In this document: piece by piece, positions 46,101-55,005 of the stretch
How positions within the stretch are numbered: the stretch's first letter is position 1
Layout: the number at the start of each line of letters is the position of its first letter
Assembly (NCBI GenBank): GCA_030267565.1
Contig: BRXU01000026.1
Span: forward strand, 372,001-436,000
Reading direction: 5' to 3'
DNA length: 64,000 nt
DNA from: Pleodorina starrii
Taxonomy: Eukaryota; Chlorophyta; Chlorophyceae; Chlamydomonadales; Volvocaceae
Program-made: the position numbers and the translations under genes
Notes under the pieces: generated by a model
Told to the model about the DNA's origin: nothing
Databases searched by the model: none
The model's input: only the letters and a program-made list of their open reading frames with translations

Positions 46101-49100
46101 GACGGACTTCTGGGCGCGCTTGCGCTCGTTCGCGGCGCTGGAGACCCCCCGGCACGGCTGGGACAGAGTGGGGCCGCAGCACCCCATCCTAGCGGTCGTT
46201 GAGGAGTGAATGCGGTGCGCAGGCCCGGTGGAGATCACGGCCTAAGCAGCTGTGCTAGTGACGGGGCAGGGGCGTTGGTTGGAGGGGAGGAGGGAGCGGG
46301 CGGTGGGGGGGAGGAGGGTGGGGGGGATTGGAGGGCTGGAGGGGGAGCCTGGAGAGGGCGAGTGGAGCGAGGAGAGCAGGAAGGGCGGTGGGCAAGGGGA
46401 GGGCTGGGCGTGCGGGCAAGGGTTTCCTGGCCGAGGGTCTCGTGGGCTAGCAGGGAGGGGAAGGAGCAGGCCTGTGTGCTTTGTCTGGTGTGAGTGTGGG
46501 TGTGTACCCTCTTCCCGGGAGACGGGGCCCGTCGAGGAGTAAGGGGCGGTTTTGTGCTGTCTGGCGGCTGAGGAGTGCGGCGCGGGAGGCCTGCAGTTTT
46601 GGCGCTTTAGGGAGAGGGAGAGGTGGAGAGGGAGGGGTTGCAGAGGGAGGGTAGGTGGTGCTGGGCTCCGCAGGCGGCCAGGGACGGAGGGGCAGGTTTT
46701 CTCTGCGTGGTAGGCGAGGGCAGGCAGCGCCTATGAGCCGTGCCCCGTAGTGGGTTTTCCAGGGGGGCGCCGCGCCGGCTTGTCATCCCCCCCGCGACCG
46801 TGGGTGTTTGTTTTGCCCCGCGTTGGGCAGTGTCGGGGAACCTGTAGCCCCCAGGAGGAGGCCGCCTGGCGGGCCAACGTGCGGTTGGGTGCTTTAGTGA
46901 GCGGTTCCTGCAGCAGCACCTTGGTTGTCGTGTTCGTCGTGGCAGTTGGGCTCCTTGCTGTGCTGGCTTTCGTGGGAGCCCTTGGTGAGGGGACTCAGCC
47001 CCTCGTTCTCGTGAGGGACCTTGTCTGGGGGCCTAGGTGGGCTTTCTTTGCCTCGTTTTTTTCTGGGCTGCGGTGGTGCCACCCCGTTGTCGTGGGCCCC
47101 TGCCCCAGGGGTAGAGGGCGTTCAGAGGCACTCTTTGCGTAGAGCTCTAGAGCCCCGTGAGCGCGCGAGGAGGCTGGCCAGGTGGGGGTGGTAGCTAGTC
47201 TTGGTAGGCGTTTTTTGGTTGAGGTGTGTGACGCCTCTCGCGTGGCTCCCGCTAAGCGCGGCCCGCAGTCGTCTGCGCCGCTGAGTTGGTTGGCCAGGGG
47301 CCGTGGTGGGTGCCCCTGGCTGACGCGAGTGAGGGAGTGAGGCGCGCGCGGCGGAACAGACGGACGTAGCCGCGCGCCCGCCCCTGCGCTGTGTCTCGGC
47401 CCGGTCAGGGCCCCCGGTGCTCGTCCTGTCTCAGGGCGAGTCGCCCACAGTGTAACACCCGTTAACATTGGTACGCGTGCATGGATCCATGGATTCATGG
47501 ATCGATCAAGGCACGGCACATCCATTCCGGCCGCTGCTGCCCTACCTCGCTCTTACTACATGCTATAACTACGGGACAGCCTTACATGCATGAAGGTAGG
47601 TGCGCCCACACACACTACTGACGTACCTATCGGGTACAACGTCGTGTTTGTGAAGGTCGCAGTCTTGGCCTTGACAGCGGTGAGGAGCGTCTGGGACACG
47701 TCAGGGAGATACGTAAACACGATTGGGAATATAAGACCGCCCGGCGGCCACCGGACCATGACGGTAAGCGAGAAGCGAGTAAATACGTACGCGGCGGCAG
47801 CGACCAGGCGGCCGCCCCATGCAAGCTGTATACCGGTATATGTAATACTCATGTTCATGGTGACGATGGGCTCACGCACGACGGAGGACGGAGGACGGAG
47901 CGAGGCTCACCGTTACGTAAAGGGTGTTGAAGTAGACCCACTCGGCCGGCGGAGTCGCCCTCGCAGGCTGTACGTATATCATTGGGGCGGCGGGGCAGAT
48001 AGGAGGAAGCACGGCGGTATGGTAAGTAACATGGGTGGCGCAGGCACGCAAACAACTATATAGCTACGCAAACAACGCTACAACGCTGCCAACAACGCTA
48101 CGCAAACAAATATCTAGCACGCAAACAACGCTACACATCTATCTCCCATGGCCAACTCGCAGCGGCATTTATTACCTATCGGCGGCTTTACTTCCCAAAC
48201 TAACTAACTCCAAATGTAAGCCTCGTTCGTATACCGGTAGTCTTTCTCCACGTTTACCATTACGTTATTCCACGATGCCATTCCCCCGAAATAATCGTAG
48301 CTAGCTAGCACCCCGGCACACGCACACACGCGTATGGGTATGCGTACGTGTACCTCCTACCTTCTACCTCCTTACCTGGAACCCCGTCTGCGCGTCGGTG
48401 GTGACCGCGAGGCCCAATGGCCACAGCACCCGGTTAATTGATAGGTCGGTGAATATATTTGCGTTGGGGTGCGAGGGGCTCCAATACCAGGCGTGGCCTG
48501 CATGTGTTGCGTGCGGACGACGAAGCAACTGTGTGTGGAACGGATCGCTCTCCGTCCAGCAGCACGTGCGTGATGAATGACGCACACGCACAGAGGTGCC
48601 GCCCGCCGCGAGTCGGTTGCTGACAGGTAGGTCTATCTGCTGCTAGTGCACGTATGTCGCTGTGTGTGGGGCGCCGGGACTCGTCATCACCAGTAGATGG
48701 CTACGTAGGGAAGGCTCACGGCGAATGATAAGTCACCCCACCCCCGTGCGTGACCGCGGATTTCGGAGCTATACAACTTGGCCATTAGGTCCCCCGGATT
48801 TGCTCCGGGAGTGCTTTCCTTGGGCCCTGTTCGTCTCCGCTGCTGCAGTGCACGGCCAGTTGGCCCACTGGAAGGCTCTACTGTTCCGAAGGTCTGACTG
48901 TTAGTTGCTGGCCGCTTCGCACAAGCGGGGCAGCACGCACGCATTGTAATAACAGATCCGTGTCTCTCCCTTGGCGCCTACCTCCGACCAGCAGTCCCTT
49001 GCCGGTAGTGTTGGCGAACTTCACCAGGGCCGCCACCTGATCTGGGGTATACTGGATATATGTGTCGATCCTGTGCGTGTCAGGCGGGGCATGCGCGCGT

Positions 49101-50638
49101 GTATGTGCAACCCAGCGAACGACCGGCGGCTGAACTGCGTGTACGTGACGGGTGTTGACTGTAACAGCGCTCCTATCTGACATACATACTTGCTAGGCGG
49201 GCGGGCGGGCGGGCGGCCACACCTCACTTGTGTGCGCACGCACACAGCATGGCAAGAGCACGCCCGCCATTAGTTGTACGTACCAGTAGACGTCCACGTT
49301 CGACGAGCCGCCCGCCACAAACGCGTCCAGGTCCACTTCGCTGACGATGACGCTGAACGACCCCGTCGTCTTGTTAGCCTGGATTGATGGTGGCAGTAAT
49401 AAGTAATACGGCGATGTGTTGGAAGTAGATACGTAGGGCGCCATCAAGGGCGGGACAAACTCCACACATACTCCACACAATCAAACCGGTGCACTGATAG
49501 GACCGACGAAGTAAAACGAGGGGAACGAGGTAACATGCAAGCAAACCGCCGTACCGTGGGCAGCAGCACGGCGGGAAGCTCCTCCATTTCTAGCATCACG
49601 CACTACCTCGCACTGTGGCAGCCCTGCCTTCTCGTCTTACCATCTTCACGCCTGTGATGCCGTTGCTGGCCCACCAAGAGGCACTGCTCGGGTAGGCGAT
49701 CCGGACGGTGCTCTTCCCAGCCGCAAGCCAACGGACCGCATTGATCGTCAGCTTATCCCAGCCATCGTTTTGGGTGCAGCAGCCTGCGAGAAGTGGGTGT
49801 GCGTGCGTGGATGGCGGGATAAACAACAGGCGGCGTAAGTGTGGAGTATGCGTACCCCTCCAGCCATTCGCCCACACCCCTTTATTTGGCGGGTTTGAAG
49901 CCACCCATCCAAGCCTCTTGCCACATGTATCAAGGGAATATCCCATTCGGTGGAGGCACCGACAGACCTGCCTTGAAACCCGTGGAGCCGGTGGGAAAGG
50001 AGCGAGAATTGTAAAATGTGATCAACCCGTCTCGCCCGCTCCCCCCAACGCGTCTAAGCACTAATAAGCACAAAGCTACCCGGCCACCAAGTGCGTGTGT
50101 GATGACCTGAGCGTAGGTAGCGAGTCTCCGCCCAGCAGCTCCTCGTGAGCTGAAGCCCTATGGGGTTGTTATAGCCGAGGCATTACGCCACCGCACGTAT
50201 ACATACAGCAGTCGATTCCCGGCCGGGCGACCGCCTTACATACCGAACCCCACCCAACCGAACCCGCTACGTAGACCCGCACGTATACATATCAAAATAC
50301 TTACTGCCGGGAATTCCCTCGTGGCCGAAGGCCACGACCCTGCCGGCGGAGGGGAGCTGTACAGCCGCCACGACCGGAAGGGCGGAGGAACCCTCGTCGC
50401 CAAGCGCGACGGGGAAGCCAGCGGGCGACCATATGATGTACGGGGACGCGTACGCGGATCGCGGATACGCCCCAGTAATGTTTTGCAGGATCTGCGGCAG
50501 GTTCTGTGTAAAAGCAGAGGGCAGATTGGAGAGGACGGCAGGTGGGGCAGGCGCTGCGTAGGCGACTGCTAGTTGTAGCAGAAGCAGCACAGCTGGAACT
50601 GCAAAGAAGCTTGGTGTTGAAAATGCTGATTTCGCCAT
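34024..50638 (-). CDS. Secreted M60-like zinc metallopeptidase, 19 exons
   Basis: Minus-strand exons, all in phase: 50638-50305, 49783-49641, 49378-49284, 49070-48982, 48497-48376, 47967-47911, 47690-47627, 39911-39733, 39267-38989, 38644-38480, 37793-37737, 37543-37457, 37017-36912, 36651-36563, 36352-36326, 35818-35705, 35404-35255, 34834-34711 and 34133-34024 (TAG). The product is about 796 residues. Residues 1-29 are a signal peptide. An N-terminal part with VVAFGHEGIPG and NAVRWLAAGKSTVRI resembles the region before M60 domains in TCAF-type proteins. Then come YKFDYAGWNEPVW-STGVYAPPG, QIGAHTDDLT and DADIGGGWMHSGYP. The zinc site is H640ELGH644 with Glu658 (HELGHNHQWADMQFSGTGE), and the end is VAGVNLVPFYTKWGFPVS. 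M60-like enzymes cleave glycoproteins. A role in the extracellular matrix is inference. Intron 7 contains a 7.2-kb retrotransposon. Confidence 0.88.
37030..37165. repeat. (GATA)n microsatellite
   Basis: Interrupted GATA/GGTA and GAAA units in an M60-gene intron, just upstream (in gene direction) of the exon 37017-36912. A short related run at 63470-63510 lies in the paralog. Confidence 0.92.
40176..40265. repeat. 90-bp direct repeat, left copy, flanking the L1-like element
   Basis: Begins AACATTGGTACGCGTGCATGG and ends CTACCTCGCTCT. By eye it is identical over 90 bp to 47464-47553. Flanks differ immediately on both sides (TGCATGC before and CAATTGC after here; CCCGTT before and TACTACA after there). 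Read as a target-site duplication. Confidence 0.85.
40432..42624 (+). CDS. L1-like ORF1 protein
   Basis: 730 codons, ATG after a short A/T-rich leader. Residues 1-35 are basic and Gln-rich. Residues 36-290 look globular, with KVERSVWEIKGIPVSLEPGA and DTWRFKLAWGTPGLPRE. Residues 290-560 are Pro/Gln/Ala-rich low complexity. The C-terminal third has a strong nuclear-localisation-type cluster (KRKRRRLEHLPEAERAERN) and a charged helical stretch likely to form a coiled coil, ending in an acidic run EDEEEEEP. ORF1 proteins of this class bind element RNA. No zinc knuckle is visible. The stop TAG is followed directly by the ORF2 ATG. Confidence 0.75.
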   Translation: MAENGRARTSAPQQRSNGREAAPANRSQRPQAERKYIDSEELKGRLPAGAQLFLEQDVVTFEVNWPPGSDPADIHAQLFGPLGKALTGTLRVLVPPEEAGTALGPRISRCPQRKLPSGATMQEISVMLRKGGLAQLATSPAVRRGRLQLGSVRLLPSDPAVEVQLPISNLHKVERSVWEIKGIPVSLEPGAIPEFLAMAYSTPRRTWDKTEFQEPAANVMADTWRFKLAWGTPGLPRETQYDFGRSGVVAQSGTLEAYRLTPKDQEGPFIMPCKPPPRKELARQMQQLHQWRQQHQAPQPAAAPAQPGPSGRMPPPYAATVQRTRWGPEPEVGAGMQHMGTGTTPGMTPFIPPPPAPPASANITATTAGASTWAAVAAAAPRLPTPMGANQAAAAARAPPVTVTRSGTTTDPQQAAPPQQAPPPPRIQPPLRAPSPPRAPPLQQAPPPPRAPPPPPAPQLQAQSPAQAQLQQMLNPPPPQAQPRIRDPPPPPTLQPQLPSAPQPDPTAAAAQKGVEAQADSMAARQDADTRMEAANTSTAAVAAVPQERGPSAAAAATAPAFWFTAGRTGAGSGRKPTGGKARQQPRQGRTQPDQGPAGPEAPKRKRRRLEHLPEAERAERNRAQTQKALETRRRNTEERKAQKAAEEATAQLTAMLATGSQAQLSDGSQIPSLQLQMTAGDPPAIEPHTQQEVAQRDRQQLSAHGPASGQEDEEEEEPTPTAMEAAHPN
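42625..46209 (+). CDS. L1-like ORF2: endonuclease plus truncated reverse transcriptase
   Basis: 1194 codons. Residues about 19-285 are an apurinic-type endonuclease with a complete motif set: THNMHG, CLQETHH, WAGDFNFV, SRLDRIYI and SDHRIAVL. A helical linker follows. The reverse transcriptase begins with KSQPGKAPGWDGIPADLYRK (from residue about 526) but after PTMAGLCSLLAGHPSAG (near residue 565) jumps to GFGLLPLSQHIRARHAVWA, which normally lies beyond the polymerase palm. The YADD/FADD active site and neighbouring blocks are absent, yet the frame stays open. Near residue 960 is a Cys/His motif CGCGAYGEADAGRPC...HHFWECP. QRAITDFF at residues 1087-1094 (45883-45906) fits a PCNA-binding PIP box, and a related AVTDFWARL follows near the end. 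Confidence 0.85.
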   Translation: MPIRGTGRNQQRNAVHGHPLRIATHNMHGLLASHGNRLQAAVRQWAELRLDVVCLQETHHTNIQHQCLFERDLRHAAMQAHTQGWRVAAYSWSGSTHTAGVLTLVRQGLAAALEPPPAATLPACARGRFTECVLRWGGHRLHICNIYLPTGSTAVAADTRRLLFSNILAAKATRVAAADNDTTLIWAGDFNFVEDPELDSSAGPGGRRGDGPIADMRRQAGPIMVDTHRHLHPQRRDFTHLYRAPIPGGSRLDRIYINQPMLPYICHTAITFHTPSDHRIAVLHLLPRRSEERGPGIRRTRLAFTGHEDLAASMDAWIRSQCAEAPSAENNPAGLIAWWPGFKRRLASLAHRLNKAAQQRRQRPGTRAREALTAVQLAQQAVDAAPTAPQPLQQLAEAQAALARAHQEDGRKAAKETRAHWLRAGERAGPALTAFLQAQTAEQQPAPVALQARTGRLVTNPAQLPQVVADFWAEICRTPTFVSPDARQAVLAQLSAANIRLPTEADEQLGSKTITAAELRVALVKSQPGKAPGWDGIPADLYRKFWSAIGPTMAGLCSLLAGHPSAGGFGLLPLSQHIRARHAVWAVRFMAQAMPTAGDGEGGVGAEAAAEAGGDGGGAVAAGSEARVLHPWIRTLSAYLELVHPAFQPWALTTARATGPWLGGSDLPADISRIVGALGHLPPPEDIGRSPLVPGDWCWGAALWGNPLLPNAANDANIVAVSRRPGLEAYHAGLTSCRKLRTVGDLVRVWVTLDGSQATTLQGAAWHEWAREHLDPAATPAQLQDKETARAALGALHNDISPAWLEAAGVVETRLQQQRQQAEAEGLQQQQQPPAPPPPVCAQVMAMIVGRLGWRLPGGTDAVPLRRLTVSQATQLQDGPASERRVALVTEFVREALSTPENQAPPHLAAELSRFRATQARLWSGVRWENDNKETMWRLAVDGVPLPGNTHLARVPIEACGCGAYGEADAGRPCSPRLHHFWECPVARAVREQIDRHLPPPQAAAGATTTRQQLWLAQAPPGCEQAPWDVIALAALSAMEVGRCCLRAATRRQGRDGAAAATGQQQQQQQQQVQPQPEQPQRQGPRQRAITDFFAREGGATQQEGPALNAPAGESPTQEAGAGEVAAGEAAAAAVGAAAAAARGAAEASPLDRARARAVTDFWARLRSFAALETPRHGWDRVGPQHPILAVVEE
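46210..47463 (+). other. 3' region of the L1-like element
   Basis: About 1.25 kb of G-rich and G/T-rich sequence after the ORF2 stop, with no conserved ORF and no A tail. It ends against the right 90-bp repeat. Confidence 0.6.
47464..47553. repeat. 90-bp direct repeat, right copy
   Basis: Matches 40176-40265 base for base by eye. Only 73 bp separate its right end from the end of exon 7 of the M60-like gene (47627), so the insertion fell close to a splice donor without touching it. Confidence 0.85.
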
Positions 50639-51839
50639 GGACGCAGTCGTATTATATACAAATCCAGCGACAACGTTTCTGAGAAATCAAAGATGAAAGC
50701 AAAGGTAGATAAAGGCAATGTTGTTCGTTCCCTTCGCTGGCCCCGAATTATACCCTTGCATGCCGGTCGGTGGTATTTTGTTTACCGGCTGTTAAATTGT
50801 TTTGTTTTGCAAAAAAGACTCGCCGCATACGTACGGCGCCCTCCGGCCAAGAAGTTCGCTTATTCATACGCACATACAATGTCTGGGCCTTATGTTTTGG
50901 GCCAGTGGCTGTGGCTGAGCCTTATTTAAGGGAGGTTTGGAATAACGGTTAAGAATCGGTAAGTGGGGGGAGGCTTAAAATGAGAAAAGTGAGATATCCA
51001 ATCTTCCTATATCCTGCTTGTCTCACAATGTTATTTATGGCCTAATGTAAATTGCTCAGAGAGCTTCAGACTTATGAACAGCGCGCCGCATTTCACGATG
51101 TATCGCAAAGGAAAGGCGGGCGGGACGCACGAAGCAGCAAGCAAAACACAAGGGCTTACAAAACGGTTAACATAGCATACAAGAGATAATAAGTATTCAT
51201 GTAATTTACGTAGACGGCTGTGATGTGGCAGACGCAGAGAAAATTACAGCTGCGCCGGCGCTGTCTTGGAAAACTGGTTCCGCTCTTGTGACACGATAAA
51301 GAAAAACGCTCCTAACTCCCTTGAAGCCTCGGATTTGAATCCGCTTATTTGGAGCTCGTTTACAAGACGTTTAGTGTCTATGCTAAAACACTCGCTGAGC
51401 TTACTACCCTAAGACCCCGGCGCGCGGCCCGCGGTCAGCGGCCCTTGGCGTCGGCGGAGGCGGCTCGCCGCCAGCGGCATTGGCGCCTGCGCCGGCGGTG
51501 GTGGCTCCCCGCCAGCGGCCCTTCCATCCGGCTTGCCGCCAGTGGCCCTTGTCTTGCCGCCGCCGGCGTCTACGGTGGAGGCACGCCGCATGCAGGCGAC
51601 GGCGCGCCCGCGATTCAAACAGCGCAGCGTCACATCTAGTCAGCGTCACATACAGCCGCGGCTCAGCAGTGCAGCAAGGCCGCAGGACCAGACTTTTCGC
51701 GAAGTTGTTGTGGCTGAACGAAAAGCGACGGAAAGTGCAGCTTCCAGCACGGCGGCGGGCGGCAGCTCTGGCAGCGGCTGCTGGGGGCATGGCAGTCCAC
51801 CAAAGCGCATCCAGCAGGGCAACTATGAATATATCTATA
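50639..51839. other. Upstream region of the M60-like gene
   Basis: A+T-rich sequence from 50639 to about 51400 probably contains the M60-like gene promoter (minus strand); no TATA box is assigned. At 51405-51600 there is a GC-rich stretch with repeating GCCGCCAGCGGCCCTT-like pieces. A degenerate tRNA-like B box (reverse of GGATTTGAATCC) is near 51330. No gene is supported. Confidence 0.5.
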
Positions 51840-52600
51840 ATACTATAATAATAGATCTGCATAGCACACATGCAGACGTTAAGCAGCTGCTGGCGGCGCT
51901 GGAAAGCCGCTACAAGGGCGTGGCTACGATCAACGCGCAGCAGCAGCTCTGGTCGGCGTACGTTCAACAAGGTCAAGACGGAGACCTCCATGTCGGCCCG
52001 AGACTAAATGAAGAAGGCCAAGGACATCGTCGCCGAGCTCAAGAGCTGCGACGAAACCTACCGTTAGCGACGCCAACGCGGCGTCCGCCGCGCTCGGTGG
52101 CATGGGCTCTTAAAGAAAGAAAGAAAGTATTACGCTGGACCGTTAGCCCTTGCGTGGGTTAAGGGAACAGACTGATGCCTCATCGGCGGGTACAGCCCAT
52201 TACCGCGGTGACCGCCTTTTTGACTAGGATGGGTTGCTTCTCCCACCCACTCCGTGTCTGGGCTCCGTCTCACTCAGATCACATCTGGGTACCCGCACGC
52301 ATTCTTCCCAGATATGCCAGACACATCGTTGTTTGAACATTCAACCGTGATGAGTTCTACCAGTGCAGGGGACAGGGACATGGCTAAAGAGCCATGCGAT
52401 CACCTGCTGTTCGTTCCCACACCAGGGCCCCCATCGATCACCCAGCCCTCTGCGAAGGCCGGGATCGAACTGGTGTCCTTTCGGTTACCAATTCAGTGCC
52501 CTAACTCTCAGGCACTTCCTAGGGGATCATGGGCTCTTATCAAAGTTCCAGCCCTACGTCGCCCCGTACTAGCTACAGCTCGGGCGACCTGATGCCTAAG
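51840..52600 (+). pseudogene. Copia-type gag remnant split by a SINE
   Basis: The segment encodes LHSTHADVKQLLAALESRYK and LWSAYVQQG, then in another frame KVKTETSMSARD, a stop, and MKKAKDIVAELKSCDETYR. This matches the Copia gag pattern in which a helix binding the transcript is followed by ARAKDIADEL-like sequence. It continues to GGMG at 52100, is interrupted by the SINE 52113-52527, and resumes briefly with LLSKFQPYVAP before a stop. The Copia piece at 57912 starts further along in gag and could be from the same or a related element. Confidence 0.5.
52113..52527 (-). mobile_element. tRNA-derived SINE with 12-bp target duplication
   Basis: A 415-bp insertion flanked by CATGGGCTCTTA at 52101-52112 and 52528-52539. 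Read on the minus strand it starts with a tRNA-like head (AGTTAGGGCACTGAATTGG, then CCAGTTCGATCCC as box B), has a body without coding potential, and ends in a CTTTCTTTCTTT tail against the left duplication. Head, body, simple tail and target duplication together are diagnostic of a SINE. The target is the Copia gag remnant. Confidence 0.85.
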
Positions 52601-52649
52601 ACTGGCCTTTGGCTCGCCCTTTGGGCTCGCTTAGCAAATCCCTTTCGCG

Positions 52650-52868
52650 GCGCAACTGCAACCGCCACCGCAACCGCCACCGCAACCGCAACCGCAACCG
52701 CAACCGCAACCGCAACCGCAACCGCAACCGCAACCGCAACCGCAACCGCAACCGCAACCGCAACCGCAACCGCAACCGCAACCGCAACCGCAACCGCAAC
52801 CGCAACCGCAACCGCAACCGCAACCGCAACCGCAACCGCAACCGCAACCGCAACCACAACCGCACCCG
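52650..52868. repeat. (CGCAAC)n hexanucleotide array
   Basis: About 35 units with a few CGCCAC variants, starting directly after TTAGCAAATCCCTTTCGCGG. The same lead sequence precedes a shorter, degenerate CGCAAC run at 54955-55040, so the array looks like the expandable 3' tail of a dispersed repeat. Long open frames across it are artefacts. Confidence 0.92.
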
Positions 52869-53926
52869 CCTCATGCCCCATGCCGATCCACCCCATGCTC
52901 CGCTCCACTTCATGCTCCGCACCGCTTCATCTTGGCCCATGCTCCGCGCTGCAGCACCTGGCCCCATGCTCCACCCCGGCCCACCTCGCTCCATGCCGCC
53001 CCACTTCGCCGCATGCTCCACCCCGACCCACCCCGCCCCATGCTCCACCCCGACCCACCTCAGCCCATGCTCCGCCCCCTTCCTCCTCCCCCGCCCCACA
53101 AATTTCCCCACCCTCCCGACCGCTCGTTTTTCCTTCCCCCCCTCTCGACACACCCTGCCCTATGCCACATTCGAGAAGCAACGTCGCATCGCCTCCCATC
53201 CTGCCGTCGTTCCCGTTTTCTCCCCCCTCCCATCCTGCCGTCCTTGTCCCCTCTCTGTGATGTTCCCCTCCCCTCTCGCCCGTCCTCCTCCCTCGCCCCA
53301 CAAATTTCCCCGTCTGGTTTCCCTACTCCAGGCCCTGCGAGGTCGCCATCGCGGGGTCGCCCTGCCCCTGCTCCTGCCTGCCCCTGCCTGCCTGCCCCTG
53401 CTCTCTCCTGCGTGCAACGTTGTGGCACCCTCCACGGCCACTATTCCTCTCGCTGGCTACCCATACACCTTCTACTTCGCCCGCCGCTCCACGCAGCACG
53501 CACCCTGACCTCCACGGATGCTGGGGGATGAACGGCTGACCCCCACATCCATCTCCATCTCCTCCCCCACATCCCCCCTAGTTCTGTCATCCCCAGGCCG
53601 CATGCCTCCCAATACACCCACCCCACCCCTGTCCCTGACTTGCCCCCGCCCTGCCCCCCCCCTGCCCTGCCTGCGTTGTGTTCCCCTCACCCCGAGCCAT
53701 TCTTATTACCCCCCTACCCCTTGCCCTGCCTGCCCCTGCTCCCTGCACCCTGACCTCCACGGATGCTGGGGGATCAACGGCTGACCCCCCCATCCATCTC
53801 CATCTCCTCCCCCACATCCCCCCTTGTTCTGTCAGTCCCAGGCCGCATGCCTCCCAATACACCCACCCCACCCCTGCCCCTGACTTGCCCCCGCCCTGCC
53901 CCCCCCCCCCTGCCCTGCCTGCGTTG
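52869..53926. repeat. C-rich satellite region
   Basis: 52869-53100 is built from CCCCATGCTCCACCCC-like units. 53540-53930 contains two copies of a roughly 240-bp unit with CATCCATCTCCATCTCC, then CAGGCCGCATGCCTCCCAA and TTGCCCCCGCCCTGCCCC. Related pieces recur at 54180-54260, 54420-54510 and 57345-57440. No coding gene is supported. Confidence 0.7.
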
Positions 53927-54124
53927 TGCTAGGGGCTAGGGGCTAGGGGCTAGGGGCTAGGGGCTAGGGGCTAGGGGCTAGGGGCTAGGGGCTAGGGGCT
54001 AGGGGCTAGGGGCTAGGGGCTAGGGGCTAGGGGCTAGGGGCTAGGGGCTAGGGGCTAGGGGCTAGGGGCTAGGGGCTAGGGGCTAGGGGCTAGGGGCTAG
54101 GGGCTAGGGGCTAGGGGCTAGGGG
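53927..54124. repeat. (GGGGCTA)n array, about 28 copies
   Basis: A perfect 7-bp tandem repeat. Because 7 is not a multiple of 3 and each unit contains TAG, all three plus frames are closed. Same unit as 56688-57339. Confidence 0.97.
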
Positions 54125-54560
54125 CCGGTCTGCATCCCCCTTCCTCTTCCCCCGCCCCACAACTTTCTCTGTCGATGCCCCCGCATCCATGTCCATGTCC
54201 TGCTCCACATCCCCCCTTGCCCTTGCTCCTGCTTGTTCTGTCACCCCCCAACCCTGCCCCTGCCTGCCTGCCCCTCCTCTCTCCTGCGTGCAACATCGTG
54301 GCACCCTCCACGGCCACTATTCCTCTCGCTGGCTACCCATACGCCTTCTACTTTGCCCGCCGCTCCATGCAGCACGCACCCTGGCCTCCACGGATGCTGG
54401 GGGATCAACTGCTGACCCCCGCATCCATCATCATCTCCTCCCCCACATCCCCCCTTGCCGTTGCCCCCACTTCTTCTGTCACCCCCGGGCCGCATGCCTC
54501 CCAACACACCCAGCCCGGGGTATCTGTCAGGATCTGTCTAGGAGGGGATTTTCCCGGCTA
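54125..54560. repeat. C-rich satellite continuation
   Basis: Further diverged copies of the C-rich unit described for 52869-53926, including a repeat of CGGCCACTATTCCTCTCGCT seen also at 53437. No gene. Confidence 0.6.
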
Positions 54561-54564
54561 AACA

Positions 54565-55005
54565 CGTCCCCAGGCAGTTGTATTGCTCACATTTCGCTGC
54601 AGCGCTGTCCCGCAGGAAGTTGAATAGCAGTTGGTATGGAATCTGCTCGCACGGTGGGCGCGGAGCATGGGGCTGCTACTAACAAAGCAGTAACAGGCTC
54701 CTGGTCTTTTGAAAAACAAATTTTAATTTAAAAGAGGGTCGCGCAGGATTTGAACCGGCGAACTCTGGTTAAAAATATAATGTGTCCGACCGAGATTCGA
54801 ACCGACGATCTCTGGATTCCTTCATCGCCGACCTACCAACCGAGCGTTTTACCGACATGCCAAAATCGGAGAACCAATTGTCCATACCGACGAAGTGTGA
54901 AAAATGCACGAGTGGCCCTGACAATCACTGGCCTTCGGCTCGCCCTTTGGGCTCGCTTAGCAAATCCCTTTCGCGGCGCAACCGCAAGCGCAAGTGCAAC
55001 CGCAA
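54565..55005 (-). mobile_element. tRNA-related dispersed repeat, copy 1
   Basis: Contains in order GTATTGCTCACATTTCGCTG, CAGTTGGTATGGAATCTGCT, AACAAAGCAGTAACAGGCTC and two minus-strand box-B-like signals (GGTTCAAATCC at about 54745 and GGTTCGAATCTC at about 54795). ATGCACGAGTGGCCCTGACA and TTAGCAAATCCCTTTCGCGG follow, then a CGCAAC-type run. Two tRNA-like halves in tandem suggest a dimeric SINE or other RNA-polymerase-III-type element. No ORF. Confidence 0.6.

Larger units (their letters stand above)
40266..47463 (+). mobile_element. L1-like non-LTR retrotransposon in an intron, antisense to the host gene
   Basis: A 7198-bp insertion bounded by the 90-bp repeats. It has a short 5' UTR (40266-40431), ORF1 (40432-42624), ORF2 (42625-46209) and a G/T-rich 3' region ending ACACCCGTT without a poly(A) tail. 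ORF2 has an apurinic-type endonuclease, a truncated reverse transcriptase and a C-terminal Cys/His motif, the order typical of the L1 clade. The identical flanking repeats and two open ORFs suggest a young insertion. Loss of the polymerase core means any movement would have needed enzyme from another copy. Confidence 0.88.

Noticed and set aside
34024..50638. M11 gametolysin-type peptidase
   Set aside because: The zinc site is HELGHNHQ followed by Glu 14 residues later, and surrounding blocks match M60-like proteins, not the gametolysin motif.
51310..51365. tRNA-like sequence with a B-box (GGATTTGAATCC on the plus strand, reverse orientation)
   Set aside because: No D arm or acceptor pairing could be drawn; left as a possible element remnant only.
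52529..53260. Long plus-strand open frames of repeating Thr-Ala and Asn-Arg
   Set aside because: Direct translation of the CGCAAC array and C-rich satellite, no protein family.
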